Origin: Fratercula arctica
Taxonomy: Eukaryota > Chordata > Aves > Charadriiformes > Alcidae
Length of the DNA stretch: 64,000 bases
Assembly: GCA_947846985.1 (NCBI GenBank)
Contig: CANTUZ010000025.1
Span: 14,196,100 to 14,260,099 of the forward strand
Direction: 5' to 3'
Shown here piece by piece: positions 11,809 to 20,526 of the stretch. Made by a program: the position numbers and the translations under genes. Position 1 is the first letter of the stretch. Each line of letters begins with the position of its first letter. The notes below the pieces were generated by a model, which worked only from the letters and a program-made list of their open reading frames with translations, made no database searches and was not told the origin of the DNA.

Positions 11809-12372
11809 TGTCGTGTTTTGGGCCAGGTTGGCCAATGACAAGACAATAGATGCTCTCCCCCACTTCTCACTCCAAGGAAAGGAGGAGGAGAGATAAAGAC
11901 AGTTATGAGTTTAGAAAAAACTAAGCTACTTCAATGAAAATCTTAATAATAAAATAAAAAAGGAAATAATGAAATAGGTACAGTATATACAAATAAACAC
12001 AAAACTGTATCAAGCTCCCAGGGAGATGTCAGTGGCAGGCACTAGGGAAGTTCCAGACTGGACTCAGTTATGAATGGGAACTGGATTCTGGAACACACCA
12101 ATGAGGATCAAAGCCAGACAAACTCACAGTTCCCTCCTCAGATACCAATCATTGAAGAAGCAACCAATAAAAACAACCCACCAAATCCCTTTGCTGCCTC
12201 AGCTTTTATACTGAGCATGGCAGATGGGATGGAATACCCTATTGGTCAGTTGGGGTCACCTGACCTGTCCACTCCTCCCCACAGCTGACCCTGGTTTCCA
12301 CAGCAATAAGTATAAGCAAGAGCCTCTCTCACTGAACAGAAAGTTGGCTCTGCTCCACCCCTAACCAGGACA
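11809..12372 (-). mobile_element. Solo LTR, family A (short form), minus strand
   Basis: The block starts TGTCGTG and ends CAGGACA on the plus strand, giving the TG...CA ends of an LTR. It is flanked by aacaag at 11803-11808 and 12373-12378. Five of these six bases are certain as target duplication and the sixth may be chance. The TATA region, read on the minus strand, lies near 12200-12220. It is about 160 bp shorter than the copies at 28137 and 62635, mainly in U3. Confidence 0.9.
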
Positions 12373-12378
12373 AACAAG

Positions 12379-14056
12379 TTACTGTTCAGTTTACTACTGA
12401 TAATTTAATCAAACTTAGATTAAAAACCACCTGAATCACTCATTGGTAATGGACTTCTGGGATAGGGTGTCTTCCCTATTGATTATTGATAAACATAACC
12501 ACATGTACAGATGAGAAGCTCAAAACATAACCCTTAAGAATTTCAGCAGCAACTTCATGAAAGAGGTAATGGAATATATGGAAAGAAGTGAAGGAGAGAA
12601 TAGTTTACCAATAGTTTTACCAATATCAGTAATAACTCACATTCTTTTATTTTGTTTATCAAATTTCAGTAATGTCTTGAATTAGCAGTGCAGAATCTGT
12701 AGTGAAATGACCCCATGCTCCAATCAGTCCTCATTTTATTTTTCTCCATCACTGCAAAAACATGGCAAAGGGAAAAAGAAGACTGAGCCTCAATCCTTTT
12801 GGTGTACCCTGCACTGACATAAAGACTAAGCTAACATTAAGTCTCCCCATGTGAAGACATCCCCTCCACCCACATGCAAGCATTGTGGAATTCACCCTCA
12901 GCACTTACCATCTGCCCAGCATGAGCACAGGTGAACAAGGACATACTGCTAACAAAGAAAGGGGAGCTGTTATTTATTATTCAACAATCTCCAGGGCTTC
13001 TTTGACACTCACAGTTAGCGTACTTGCCACAGACATTATTTACCATTTGACAATTCAATTCAGGCACATCTGACAGAGACAGTGCTTGTAGCTAGCACTC
13101 ATGTATACCAGAATAGTCAGTATCTCTCAAGTATGACATGCACATTATAGAGCAAATGCAAATGAACGAGCCCTGTTGCAAAGAGCTGACAATCTAATAT
13201 GAAGGAGAGAGAGAAAGAGCTGCAAGGTGGTGCGTAAAGAGAGCTAAGAGAAGAGACATATTGTTAAGCCAAAGCATTTGCAAATCACTTCTCAGAAACC
13301 GCAAAACTCTAGATTGGCATAAGGCCATTACATGTATATATGATACAGTAATAGGATATAATAATATGATATAACAATAATGTTACATCTGTATAATTTT
13401 GTAAATTCTGAAGTACTAATTTTGGCCCAGATAGTGATACACTGTATCATAATAAGTCAGATGATTATCTGCCTTCCCCATTCACCCAGGCAAACATTTA
13501 GGGCTACAACATAAATGAATTTAAGTGCTGCAGTAACTTTAAAGAGAGGGGTCTTGACCCACACAGCAACATGGGACCAGATGTGCTGTATCCAAGGCTG
13601 CTGAGGCAGTTGGCTGATATCCTTGCAAGAACCTCTCTATCATCTCTGAAAGGCTGTAATGATCAGGTGAAGTTCTCAATGACTAGAGAAAGGTAACTAT
13701 TGAATCTATCTTTAAAAAAGGCCAAAAAGATGACCTAGATATTTACAAGTTCGTTGGCCTTACTTTGATCTCTGGGAAAATCATAGAGCTAGTCTTTATT
13801 CTAATTAACTCTAACTTTTTCACAGTTAAAGTTCTTTTGATTTTCTTTGAGGATTAAAAACTTAAGCAAAGATTTAGGAAGATCCACAGCAAATTCTTAG
13901 CTGATGTGAAGTCCTGTCACAGTAATATTCAATAGATAGTGCATAATGTAAGATATAAAATGTATAATGCTGGGTATATTTAGAAAAAGAGGGAAAAAGG
14001 ACAGTTTATAACAGTGATTATATTCTGGTTCCTTCAACAATAATATATATTCCAAA
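12379..14056. other. Non-coding stretch with an old CR1 fragment
   Basis: Apart from the CR1-like fragment at 13560-13800 there is no recognisable gene. Short frames such as 12885-13073 have no family signature. Confidence 0.5.
13560..13800 (+). mobile_element. Ancient CR1-like RT fragment
   Basis: Plus-strand translation gives a much-decayed version of the CR1 RT entry region: a GPD-V-L-P-RLL-QLADI block, then an IFKKGQKDD block, and then a remnant of the LTLISGKIIE block. The order matches the young CR1s here, but substitutions are many. It marks an old insertion. Confidence 0.65.
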
Positions 14057-14062
14057 TATTTT

Positions 14063-14381
14063 TGTGGTGTATGAAGGCACGGACTCCGGCTGTGATAAGC
14101 ACAAAATCGTTTATTGCTTCTCAGGCCTTGGCTTTTATACCCGAACTCTAAAACTTTCCATGCATCTGCTAGGCAAGTAAACACATATTTCAGATCACTA
14201 ACCCAGTCGCCTTATCCAGTTCCCACCAAGGTAAGCATGCAAAGCTGTTTTCTTGTTCCATGTTTATATTGAACCAGTTCCTCTTCGTTCCATCCGTATC
14301 GATATCTGCGTTCCTGTTTCTGTGTGCTCTGCTCACTGTGTCCTAGGCCGTACGTAGGCCTCTGCTCGTAGATCTGCCACA
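14063..14381 (-). repeat. 3' LTR of the betaretrovirus-like provirus
   Basis: It is a 319-bp LTR with TG...CA ends. It matches 20202-20520 with about seven differences, and matches 25140-25458 in the opposite orientation. On the minus strand it has a GTATAAAAG-type box and AATAAA in order. Confidence 0.95.
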
Positions 14382-14396
14382 TCTCCCCCTTTTTTG
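14382..14396 (-). other. Polypurine tract
   Basis: On the minus strand this reads as a purine run, AAAAAAGGGGGAGA, ending exactly at the 3' LTR. It is the plus-strand DNA primer site expected of a retrovirus. Confidence 0.9.
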
Positions 14397-14475
14397 TTTA
14401 ACACCAGACCATTTATTAACAAGGTCACCATGACTTGTGCTTCTACTCATCGTGACACTCTTAGCAGGTTATATA

Positions 14476-15256
14476 CTAAACACAATTAAAAACAGAATCA
14501 AAAAGAACCCTGCTAAGGCAATAAATACCCAGATTCCTAAATTTAGCCCAGAAAGCCAATTTTTTTGGATTTACCCACGAGAAATCCTTTTGTAATGTTT
14601 CAAATGCATTGTGGTTCATTAAGTCTTGAATCTTTAGTATTTGAGCTTTTAGTTGATCATGTAAAGGACGAATATTTTGTTGCAACGACATGTCAAAAGC
14701 ACCTTGGAAATGGTATTTAACCATTTCCCAGCCATGTAGTGATGTATTCCAAGGGAGAGATGTAACACAAAGTCTTCGAGAGTTGTACTCCCAATCACAA
14801 TACAGAGAAAGACGTGTTTTTAACGCATTTTGCCGATCCCCTATCCATATAACTGCTACTTCTAAGGCTTGTAATCTGGCTAATATTTCTTCATCTATAC
14901 GTTCTTGCGTATCTAATTCTTCAGTTACATTAGATAAAGTTTCTCCTACACCCTTAGCAGTCTGGACAGATTCAGTAAACGCAGCAACGGCTACAGAAGC
15001 TGAAGCTAAAATAACAATTGCAGATACTATTGCAAAAATCAGCCATCCTAAAAATCGTTTAGAGCGTCTGCGTGTTTGGTTTATTTCTTCTTGCAAAATT
15101 CTGCTAAAATGTCCTAACCCTCCAGAACCTTCCCATTCTCTGGTAAGGTTGATGGGCAACTACACTTCCGCTCGTTGTCGCAATAGAAAAAGATATGAAA
15201 TATTATTGGTTATTGCATCATGTGTAGATATACGTTTTATACCATACTCATGTTAA
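14476..15256 (-). pseudogene. env: Betaretrovirus-like env, SU end and TM, broken
   Basis: This is Env sequence, which in a live virus would mediate receptor binding and membrane fusion. The open frame at 14476-15159 begins in the last part of SU. It shows a furin-type site RSKR at residues 32-35, a hydrophobic fusion-peptide-like stretch at 36-60, heptad-rich sequence, and a C-x9-C loop at residues 121-131. It lacks the C-x6-CC of gamma- and alpharetroviral TM, which fits a betaretrovirus-type Env. A stop at about 15160 and a further frame change near 15248 separate it from upstream SU. At the other end, a homopolymer run near 14560-14566 puts the hydrophobic membrane anchor in a different frame. 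The gene cannot make a normal Env. Confidence 0.85.
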
Positions 15257-15546
15257 ATTTACACAATAAGATTGATTACATTCTTGTACACTTGCATTTT
15301 GAGCCAAAGCAAACATATACAGATGAGAAGTACAAATCATTACAGAATTTTCTTGCTCAGAACTTCTATTTGTTGTGGTATTACCTATGGTTAGCTTATG
15401 AAGACTTCTGTTTACAAATACAAATCCCATTTGCCAGCCCTCAGTATGTAGCCCAATATACAAAAGAATCTGTATGAGACAGAAAAGAGATAAGCATTAA
15501 AAACTGAAAGATTAATAAAAATACCCATCCTTAGGTATGCCTGCTT
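15248..15546 (-). pseudogene. env: Env SU fragment, glycosylation-rich
   Basis: The minus-strand frame at 15248-15463 has six N-x-S/T sites within about 71 codons and several cysteines, as expected for a retroviral surface glycoprotein. Only a few hundred bases lie between the integrase end and TM, so most of SU is deleted. It lies in a different frame from the TM fragment. Confidence 0.6.
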
Positions 15547-16649
15547 TTACTCATTGATCAGCTTGACTGGTTCCAGGCCTTCCTTTTCCTGTATTGGGCT
15601 CAGCTGATGAGCCGGCTTAACGAATTTTGCAGGAATCCAGTATGGACCTGAGGAAAAAGACACACAAGCATACCCTCGACCCCATGTTATCAGGGGGACT
15701 GGTCCTTCCCAGCGCCCCGATTCAAGGTGCTTATAATACACCTTCGGTTGTTCAGGCCATTCAACAGTTCTTCCGAAATGTCGCTCTACTGCTGTGGATG
15801 ACAAAGAAGACATGTTTAGAAAATTTAAAACATAAGTTGCTTTATACAATCACTCTTGAGGTGTCATACCTACGGGATTCCCCCTATTTTGTTTAGCAAG
15901 CATGGTTTTTAAAGTATGATGCATACGTTCCACAATTACTTACCCAGTCGGGGAATTAGGAATACCGGTGACATGTTTAATACCCCATGTCTGCAAAGAG
16001 GCCTGTATTTTAGCGGACACATAAGCTGGTCCATTATCAGTTTTTATAGTTTTCGGTACTCCCATGACTGCAATGCATTGCAACCAATGTCGAATAACAT
16101 CACGAGCTTTCTCTCCTGCATGAGCAGTAGCTACAACAAGGTGAGAAAACAAATCAACTGAAACATGTACATGGCGCAAACATCCAAATTCCATAATGTG
16201 CATAACCTCGGATTGCCAAAGTTCATCAGGTGTAAGCCCTTGTGGGTTAACCCCCGCAAATGATGGCAGAGGAGCCAACTGCTGACAATATCAGCACAAG
16301 TTCGCACAATATCATGTGCTTCTTGTTGTGTTAAAGAATATTGCTTCCTCAATGCCTTCGCATTCCGATGAAAAAAATCATGTGACATTTTAGCTTGCTG
16401 CATAACGTTTGGAGTTGTAACCAACAGAGTGTGATAATCTGCCACTGTGTTTCCCTCAGTTAAAGGACCAGGTAAACAGCTATGAGAGAGTATGTGGACA
16501 ATAAAATAAGGAAACTGTCTTTTTCGTAAAAGCAACATTAATTGCAGTAAAAGATTAAATAACAATTGGTTCTCTACTTGTTTTGTAAATGCTCCTTCAA
16601 GTCTTTGAACAATGCCAGTAACATATTGAGGGTCTGCCACTATATTCAA
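15547..16649 (-). pseudogene. pol: Betaretrovirus-like integrase, broken
   Basis: Integrase inserts viral DNA into the host genome. Three minus-strand pieces in order cover it. The piece at 16278-16649 holds the N-terminal zinc-binding HxxxH helix region (HDFFHRNAKALRKQY) and leads to the first cysteine of the CC pair. The piece at 15940-16278 holds the core, with the NPQGLTPDELWQ entry and the TDNGPAY motif carrying the second catalytic aspartate. The piece at 15547-15849 holds the C-terminal DNA-binding domain with a YYKHLESGRWEGP and WIPAKFV pattern. Defects: a two-base frameshift inside the zinc motif near 16290, glutamate in place of the first catalytic aspartate near 16215, and a stop just before the region of the third catalytic residue near 15937. 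The enzyme is dead. Confidence 0.85.
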
Positions 16650-17215
16650 CGGTTCCTGTTGAAATAAGTCAAAAGCCTTTACTGTATCCCTGAACCATCT
16701 ACAAACACCGTACGGCTGTCAGCAAGAGACTTTGGTGCTAGCAGGATGCGTGGCTGTAAAGGAATTTGTGAAAGTGACTGTAACAATCTGTGCCAGGGCA
16801 AAGAATAATTTATTTGCCCAATATAATCTACTAAGGCAATTTGTAGGTTAAGACTTTGTGACAACCAAAGGTCAAGGTCGTCCTTTTTGACAGGGACGTG
16901 TATGTGGCTTGGACCCATTCCAGAAAGCTGCTGACAGCGGAAATGACCCTGCGAAATCAATTGTGCTAACATTTCAATCATCATAGTTACTGTTTTTGAA
17001 AAGGTATGTGGCAAAAATACCCACTCTAATGCAGTCAGGCTCTTTGCGAGTGCATCATCCCACTGTCCTATCAGGGCGTAAGGTTGAAATTCTTGATATA
17101 TTACAAACAGTCTGATAGGAAGGTGTTCAATGCGTCTTGAAGCAGTAGTAGACTATACCTTATCTGCAACGTGCTGTAATGCCTTCTGAGCTGTTGGGGT
17201 TAATGAACGTGGAAC
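16650..17215 (-). pseudogene. pol: RT connection and RNase H remnant
   Basis: The minus-strand frame at 16679-17014 covers the RT connection region and the first RNase H strand, with FVDGSG carrying the first RNase H aspartate near 16685-16705. A frame break and stop follow at once. Upstream, 17014-17215 is connection-domain-like with another stop near 17155. The palm and fingers, including the RT active site, are absent. The remnant starts at a G homopolymer (17221-17239) where foreign sequence begins. Confidence 0.75.
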
Positions 17216-17220
17216 CTACC

Positions 17221-17239
17221 GGGGGGGGGGGGGGGGGGG
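17221..17239. repeat. 19-base G run at the chimera junction
   Basis: This uninterrupted G homopolymer sits exactly where betaretrovirus-like pol gives way to other sequence. It may be biological, but long G runs are also common places for assembly or polishing errors. Confidence 0.95.
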
Positions 17240-17453
17240 CAGACACAGCGCTTCAGGGCGTCCCCTGTATCTTCAAAGTGTGCTCATGTCTCTCCCCCTC
17301 TTTCCGACCCGAGACAGCCCCCTTATATCCTGCACCGTATTGAGTGGAAAAGTACAGGCTAGAGTCGCTATATGCGTGGCCAGTGCATGCAGCGAGCCTC
17401 ACCAGACTCATGATCCAGCTTTGCTAACTGCGGATGTCTGATACCTGACTACA
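17240..17453 (-). mobile_element. Probable alpharetrovirus-like LTR inside the provirus
   Basis: On the minus strand the block begins near TGTAGTC at 17453, after a purine-rich stretch. It has a GGATATAAGGGGG promoter-like box near 17325-17340 and runs to the G run. It follows an alpharetrovirus-like Env TM in the same orientation, as a 3' LTR should. The 3' edge is not defined by a duplication, so both limits are approximate. Confidence 0.4.
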
Positions 17454-17599
17454 TTGTTGTAGTCCCTTCTTGTTATCTTCTTCTTTGAAGGCCAGGTTCT
17501 CATGGATACGCACACAGTTTTTGCAGCAACAGTACTGAGTCCCTTTTTCCCAACATGCATACTGGGTTTGGTTCAACTAGTAATTTTCCATCGTGTCTC

Positions 17600-18084
17600 A
17601 CTCAGATCATCCTCTATTATCCCTTACACATGCCATCCCGTGGTCCATAGTTGGGACACGACGATATTCTACAACTCGTACAAGGGTATGATGCAAAGCG
17701 GCATCTACAACTGATCGTATAATGCTTATTAAACACAGCAAAGAGAATACTAAACATGACAGACAAATTCCTTCCACACAGGCAGTGAGTATAATTTACT
17801 TCAACCAACCCTACTCCCAAGTCCATCCAGCAAAGAGATTTCACCCAGCAGTCTCCACAAGTTGCTGGCTTGGTCGGTGCAGTTCTTGCGACTGGGCATG
17901 GAGTGGTCACTTAGATTCATACAACACAGTCCTTTAAAATCTTGACAACCGTGTCCGTGAGCTAAAAGCAAAAAATCAATAGCAGCTCTGTTTTGCAGCG
18001 CTGCATGTTGAATACTATCTACGTCTAGCAATAACTCAGAAATAACTGTACTAGTAGCATTACTAAACTTATCCTTGGCATCGA
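17600..18084 (-). pseudogene. env: Alpharetrovirus-like Env TM fragment
   Basis: This is a transmembrane Env subunit fragment. The minus-strand frame at 17801-18190 contains, after an LTR-derived start, a heptad-type stretch, an immunosuppressive-domain-like segment starting LQNRAAIDF, and a C-x6-CC motif (residues 82, 89 and 90 of that frame, near 17921-17947). This motif separates it from the betaretrovirus-type TM at 14476. A hydrophobic anchor and a short cytoplasmic tail follow in another frame, near 17610-17790, so the gene is frame-broken. Resemblance to avian leukosis/EAV-type Env is from family knowledge. The fragment is fused on its 5' side to an unrelated LTR (18085-18391), and the SU part is missing. 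Confidence 0.8.
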
Positions 18085-18391
18085 GGGAGTCCTTGTTAGC
18101 AAGAATCCTTGGCAGCGAAAGAGTCCTTGTTAGCAAGAGCGCATGCAGACTCCCTGTTCTTGCTGGTACTGGGCTTTGATCTTCTTCCACAACAGGCCAA
18201 GATTCTCAAGCAGCTAGATAAGGTGTCCCTGAGTCCATTACAGACTTATGTCATCTAAGTGTTTTTCTTGCAAGCACCTGAGATTGAATAACAATTAGTG
18301 TGATAGATGTGTTTTCCAGCACCCAGGTGCGAGTCCCTTGAGTGTATTTACAATCCTCCTTGCTGATCTTCCGTTGCTTTCCCATATTCCA
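18085..18391 (-). mobile_element. Partial LTR, family D, inside the provirus
   Basis: It matches about two thirds of the solo LTR at 4863-5328. Its U3 start, TGGAATATGGG on the minus strand, is preceded by a G-rich polypurine tract at 18392-18402. The downstream part is missing where it joins Env TM at about 18085. Near that junction an 18-bp unit (gagtccttgttagcaaga) appears twice. No target duplication was found. Confidence 0.75.
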
Positions 18392-18960
18392 CCCCCCCGC
18401 TCAAGAGACCGCTTCTGCTGGGGTTCATTTAGTCTCACAGGGTATAACACAGAGTAATTTACAGAGGCATGCAATAACATATATACATATAGGAAAAAAC
18501 CCAAAACATATCTCTATGGTACTGCTTGAATCAGGTGTCCTATTTCTCTTTTTCTGCCGCTTTCTCATAGCGTGTATGGCATACTTTTGTGCTAACGTGG
18601 CACATTTCCCTTCTAATTGTTCCTGTTTGGGGTTTTTTTATTTATTTGTTTGTTTTTTCTTTTTTCTTTCTTTTTTTCTTTTTTTCTTTTTTTTCTCTCT
18701 CTCTTTTTTTTTTTTCCTCCCCATCACTTAGGGCTGACATAAAGTCTGCCTTTGCAACAAGAGCTCACCCTTAAGTTTCTCATTTTCCTACAGAGCATCC
18801 TATAGATTTTGGTTCAACTCCTTTTCCCAACCAACCATGATCTTATAGGCAAGCAACAAACAACCAGCCATACGCCCTGCATGGGTAAGCCGTTCCCGAG
18901 AGCATAAGCATGTCGGCTGGTGAAACCCCTCCCAGTATTTCAGGACTTCCATCGGTTCTA
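18392..18960 (-). other. Unassigned internal sequence with polypyrimidine tract
   Basis: It ends in the polypurine tract of the family D LTR, so it is probably the 3' internal part of that element. Minus-strand translation gives a lysine/arginine-rich stretch and a hydrophobic, cysteine-containing segment near 18430-18500, broken by stops. A T/C-rich tract at about 18630-18722 interrupts it. I do not recognise the protein. Confidence 0.4.
18630..18722. repeat. Polypyrimidine (T/C) tract
   Basis: About 90 bases of T runs with interspersed C form a purine-rich minus strand. It is a low-complexity tract and prone to length errors. Confidence 0.9.
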
Positions 18961-18967
18961 TGGCCCA

Positions 18968-19183
18968 TCATGGTCTATCTACCTGGGGCGTGCTCGCCTT
19001 ACGTCTAAACACTGTGTATATACAAACTTCTTTGCTTGATGGAGTGTCAGCCCTAGTCGTGTACGAGAACAGTACCACACCGGGCAGAGCACCTGCTGAA
19101 GCGGAGTCACCAAACGACACTGCACACAGCAACAAACAAACAGTAGCACAGATGCTGATCAGCAGGTATAAGCTGGCGCCCAC
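18968..19183 (-). pseudogene. Signal-peptide-bearing env-like start
   Basis: A 71-codon minus-strand frame opens with a typical hydrophobic signal peptide (LYLLISICATVCLLLCAV near residues 5-22), followed by a small-residue cleavage-like region. Position, upstream of the alpharetrovirus-like TM in the same orientation, suggests the N-terminus of a surface glycoprotein. No further Env motif is present before the frame ends, so this is inference. Confidence 0.4.
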
Positions 19184-19335
19184 ACATGCTTACACAGCAG
19201 ACATACAAAAACACCACTTCTATCTCAGGGAGACGGCTGGGGAGGGGAGGGGGTGAGGCGGGCAGCAGCGGGAGCGAAGCGGCTCCGGCTCCGGCTCCGT
19301 CCTTCTCCCCCGACATTCTGACAATACACTGCAAT
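19184..19335 (-). other. GC-rich stretch at the gag junction
   Basis: A GC-rich segment with repeated gccgga units on the minus strand is quite unlike the surrounding AT-richer sequence. Betaretrovirus-like gag appears to end at about 19335, and the frame runs on through this foreign sequence to 19220. Confidence 0.5.
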
Positions 19336-20020
19336 ACCCTGATTCCGGCTGTGCACGCATAAGCGGTTGATGAGGAGGAACAGATGTGGTACCTGGTGCA
19401 AATGGAGAAGGGTTAAGAATGGAGGAGCGCAATAACGACTTTCGTCTCTGTTGCTGCAAAATCTCCTCCACAGTTGGAGCAGATGCAGCCATAGCTTTAA
19501 TTGGGGTTAAAGGTGGACATAAATCAGGTTCAGTCTCTGTATTTATTGGACCAGGATCAAAGGGATCTTCTGGCTCTTCGCCTCCTGAATTCTGCTTTTG
19601 GTAATGTTCTTCAGAATTGGGAATTTGAGCATATTCAGGCTGAGGGTCTGCCACTGGGGGTATCATTTCAAAAGACTGAGGTTCCTCTGGGGGAGTTTGT
19701 GGTGCCCCTCCAGCAACCCCTTGCAGGGCTTGCTCTGCGGGATGCAGTGTTCGTATGGCAGTGTATACAGTTTGCCAAGTAATTATTATTCCTTCTGGCA
19801 AGGACAAGTGCAGCGTCTCCTGTGTTTGTAATTCCTCCCCCACTTTTTGCCGGTGATCTAAATCGTAGGACCACCCTTCAGGGAACCATGAGCAATAATT
19901 GCGTATCCATACAAGCAAAGTCACTAATTTGACAGGGGCCACTTTAAAGCCCTGTTCTGTGAAAGTGCACTGCAGAAGTTCAAGTTGCAATTTCTGTTCT
20001 CGAGTAGCTGTTTGTCCCAT
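19220..20020 (-). pseudogene. gag: Betaretrovirus-like gag, truncated
   Basis: Gag forms the virion shell and binds the genome. The minus-strand frame starts MGQT, a myristoylation-type start at the right distance (about 160 bases) from the primer site, which supports the ATG at 20020. The first 100 residues are matrix-like, with tryptophans and basic residues. Residues 105-200 are proline- and acid-rich, as in a p-domain linker. The frame runs 266 codons, but from about residue 228 it reads foreign GC-rich sequence. Capsid (major homology region) and the nucleocapsid zinc knuckles are absent. The product, if made, would be a matrix-linker fragment with an unrelated tail. Confidence 0.75.
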
Positions 20021-20181
20021 TTTTAATATCTACCGTGGCTGCTCACCTTTTTCGTCCAGCAAACGGCGATGAAAGTAATTGTTAGAGAGATCTCGGTATG
20101 AATTCCTCCGTCCAGCCGCGGGTTACACCACCGGATAATTAGTACTTCATATCTCTGTTCCTTTTAATCCTTGTTCTTTTA

Positions 20182-20199
20182 AAACCTGTTCGAGTGCCA
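20182..20199 (-). other. Primer binding site, tRNA-Lys-like
   Basis: Two bases after the 5' LTR, the minus strand reads TGGCACTCGAACAGG. This matches the 3' end of tRNA-Lys(UUU) except for two transitions and a few 3' bases. Lysine primers are usual for betaretroviruses of this type. Confidence 0.8.
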
Positions 20200-20201
20200 T
20201 T

Positions 20202-20520
20202 TGTGGTGTATGAGGGCACAGACTCCGGCTGTGATGAGCATGAAATCGTTTATTGCTTCTCAGGCCTCGGCTTTTATACCCGAACTCTAAAACTTTCCAT
20301 GCATCTGCTAGGCAAGTAAACACATATTTCAGATCACTAACCCAGTCGCCTTATTCAGTTCCCACCAAGGTAAGCATGCAAAGCTGTTTTCTTGTTCCAT
20401 GTTTATATTGAACCAGTTCCTCTTCGTTCCATCCGTATCGATATCTGCGTTCCTGTTTCTGTGTGCTCTGCTCACTGTGTCCTAGGCCGTACGTAGGCCT
20501 CTGCTCGTAGATCTGCCACA
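20202..20520 (-). repeat. 5' LTR of the betaretrovirus-like provirus
   Basis: It is a 319-bp LTR with TG...CA ends, paired with 14063-14381. The promoter box lies near 20270 on the minus strand. It ends at the tatttt duplication. Confidence 0.95.
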
Positions 20521-20526
20521 TATTTT

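Larger units (their letters stand above)
14057..20526 (-). mobile_element. Betaretrovirus-like provirus with chimeric interior
   Basis: A minus-strand provirus lies between perfect 6-bp duplications, tatttt, at 14057-14062 and 20521-20526. Six-base duplications are typical of class II (ERVK/betaretrovirus-like) elements. Its two 319-bp LTRs differ at about seven positions by eye, roughly 2 percent, so integration is fairly recent. In transcription order it holds a 5' LTR, a tRNA-Lys-like primer site, gag, then foreign alpharetrovirus-like and unassigned sequence in place of late gag, pro and most of RT. The RT-connection/RNase H remnant, integrase, part of env, a polypurine tract and the 3' LTR follow. 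Every gene is broken. Confidence 0.9.

Noticed and set aside
14690..15256. Plus-strand 188-codon frame
   Set aside because: It is the antisense shadow of the minus-strand env TM.
18385..18440. Possible Env cleavage site (QQKRS) upstream of the family D LTR
   Set aside because: The local context is a polypurine tract joined to an LTR and no fusion peptide follows, so it cannot be supported.
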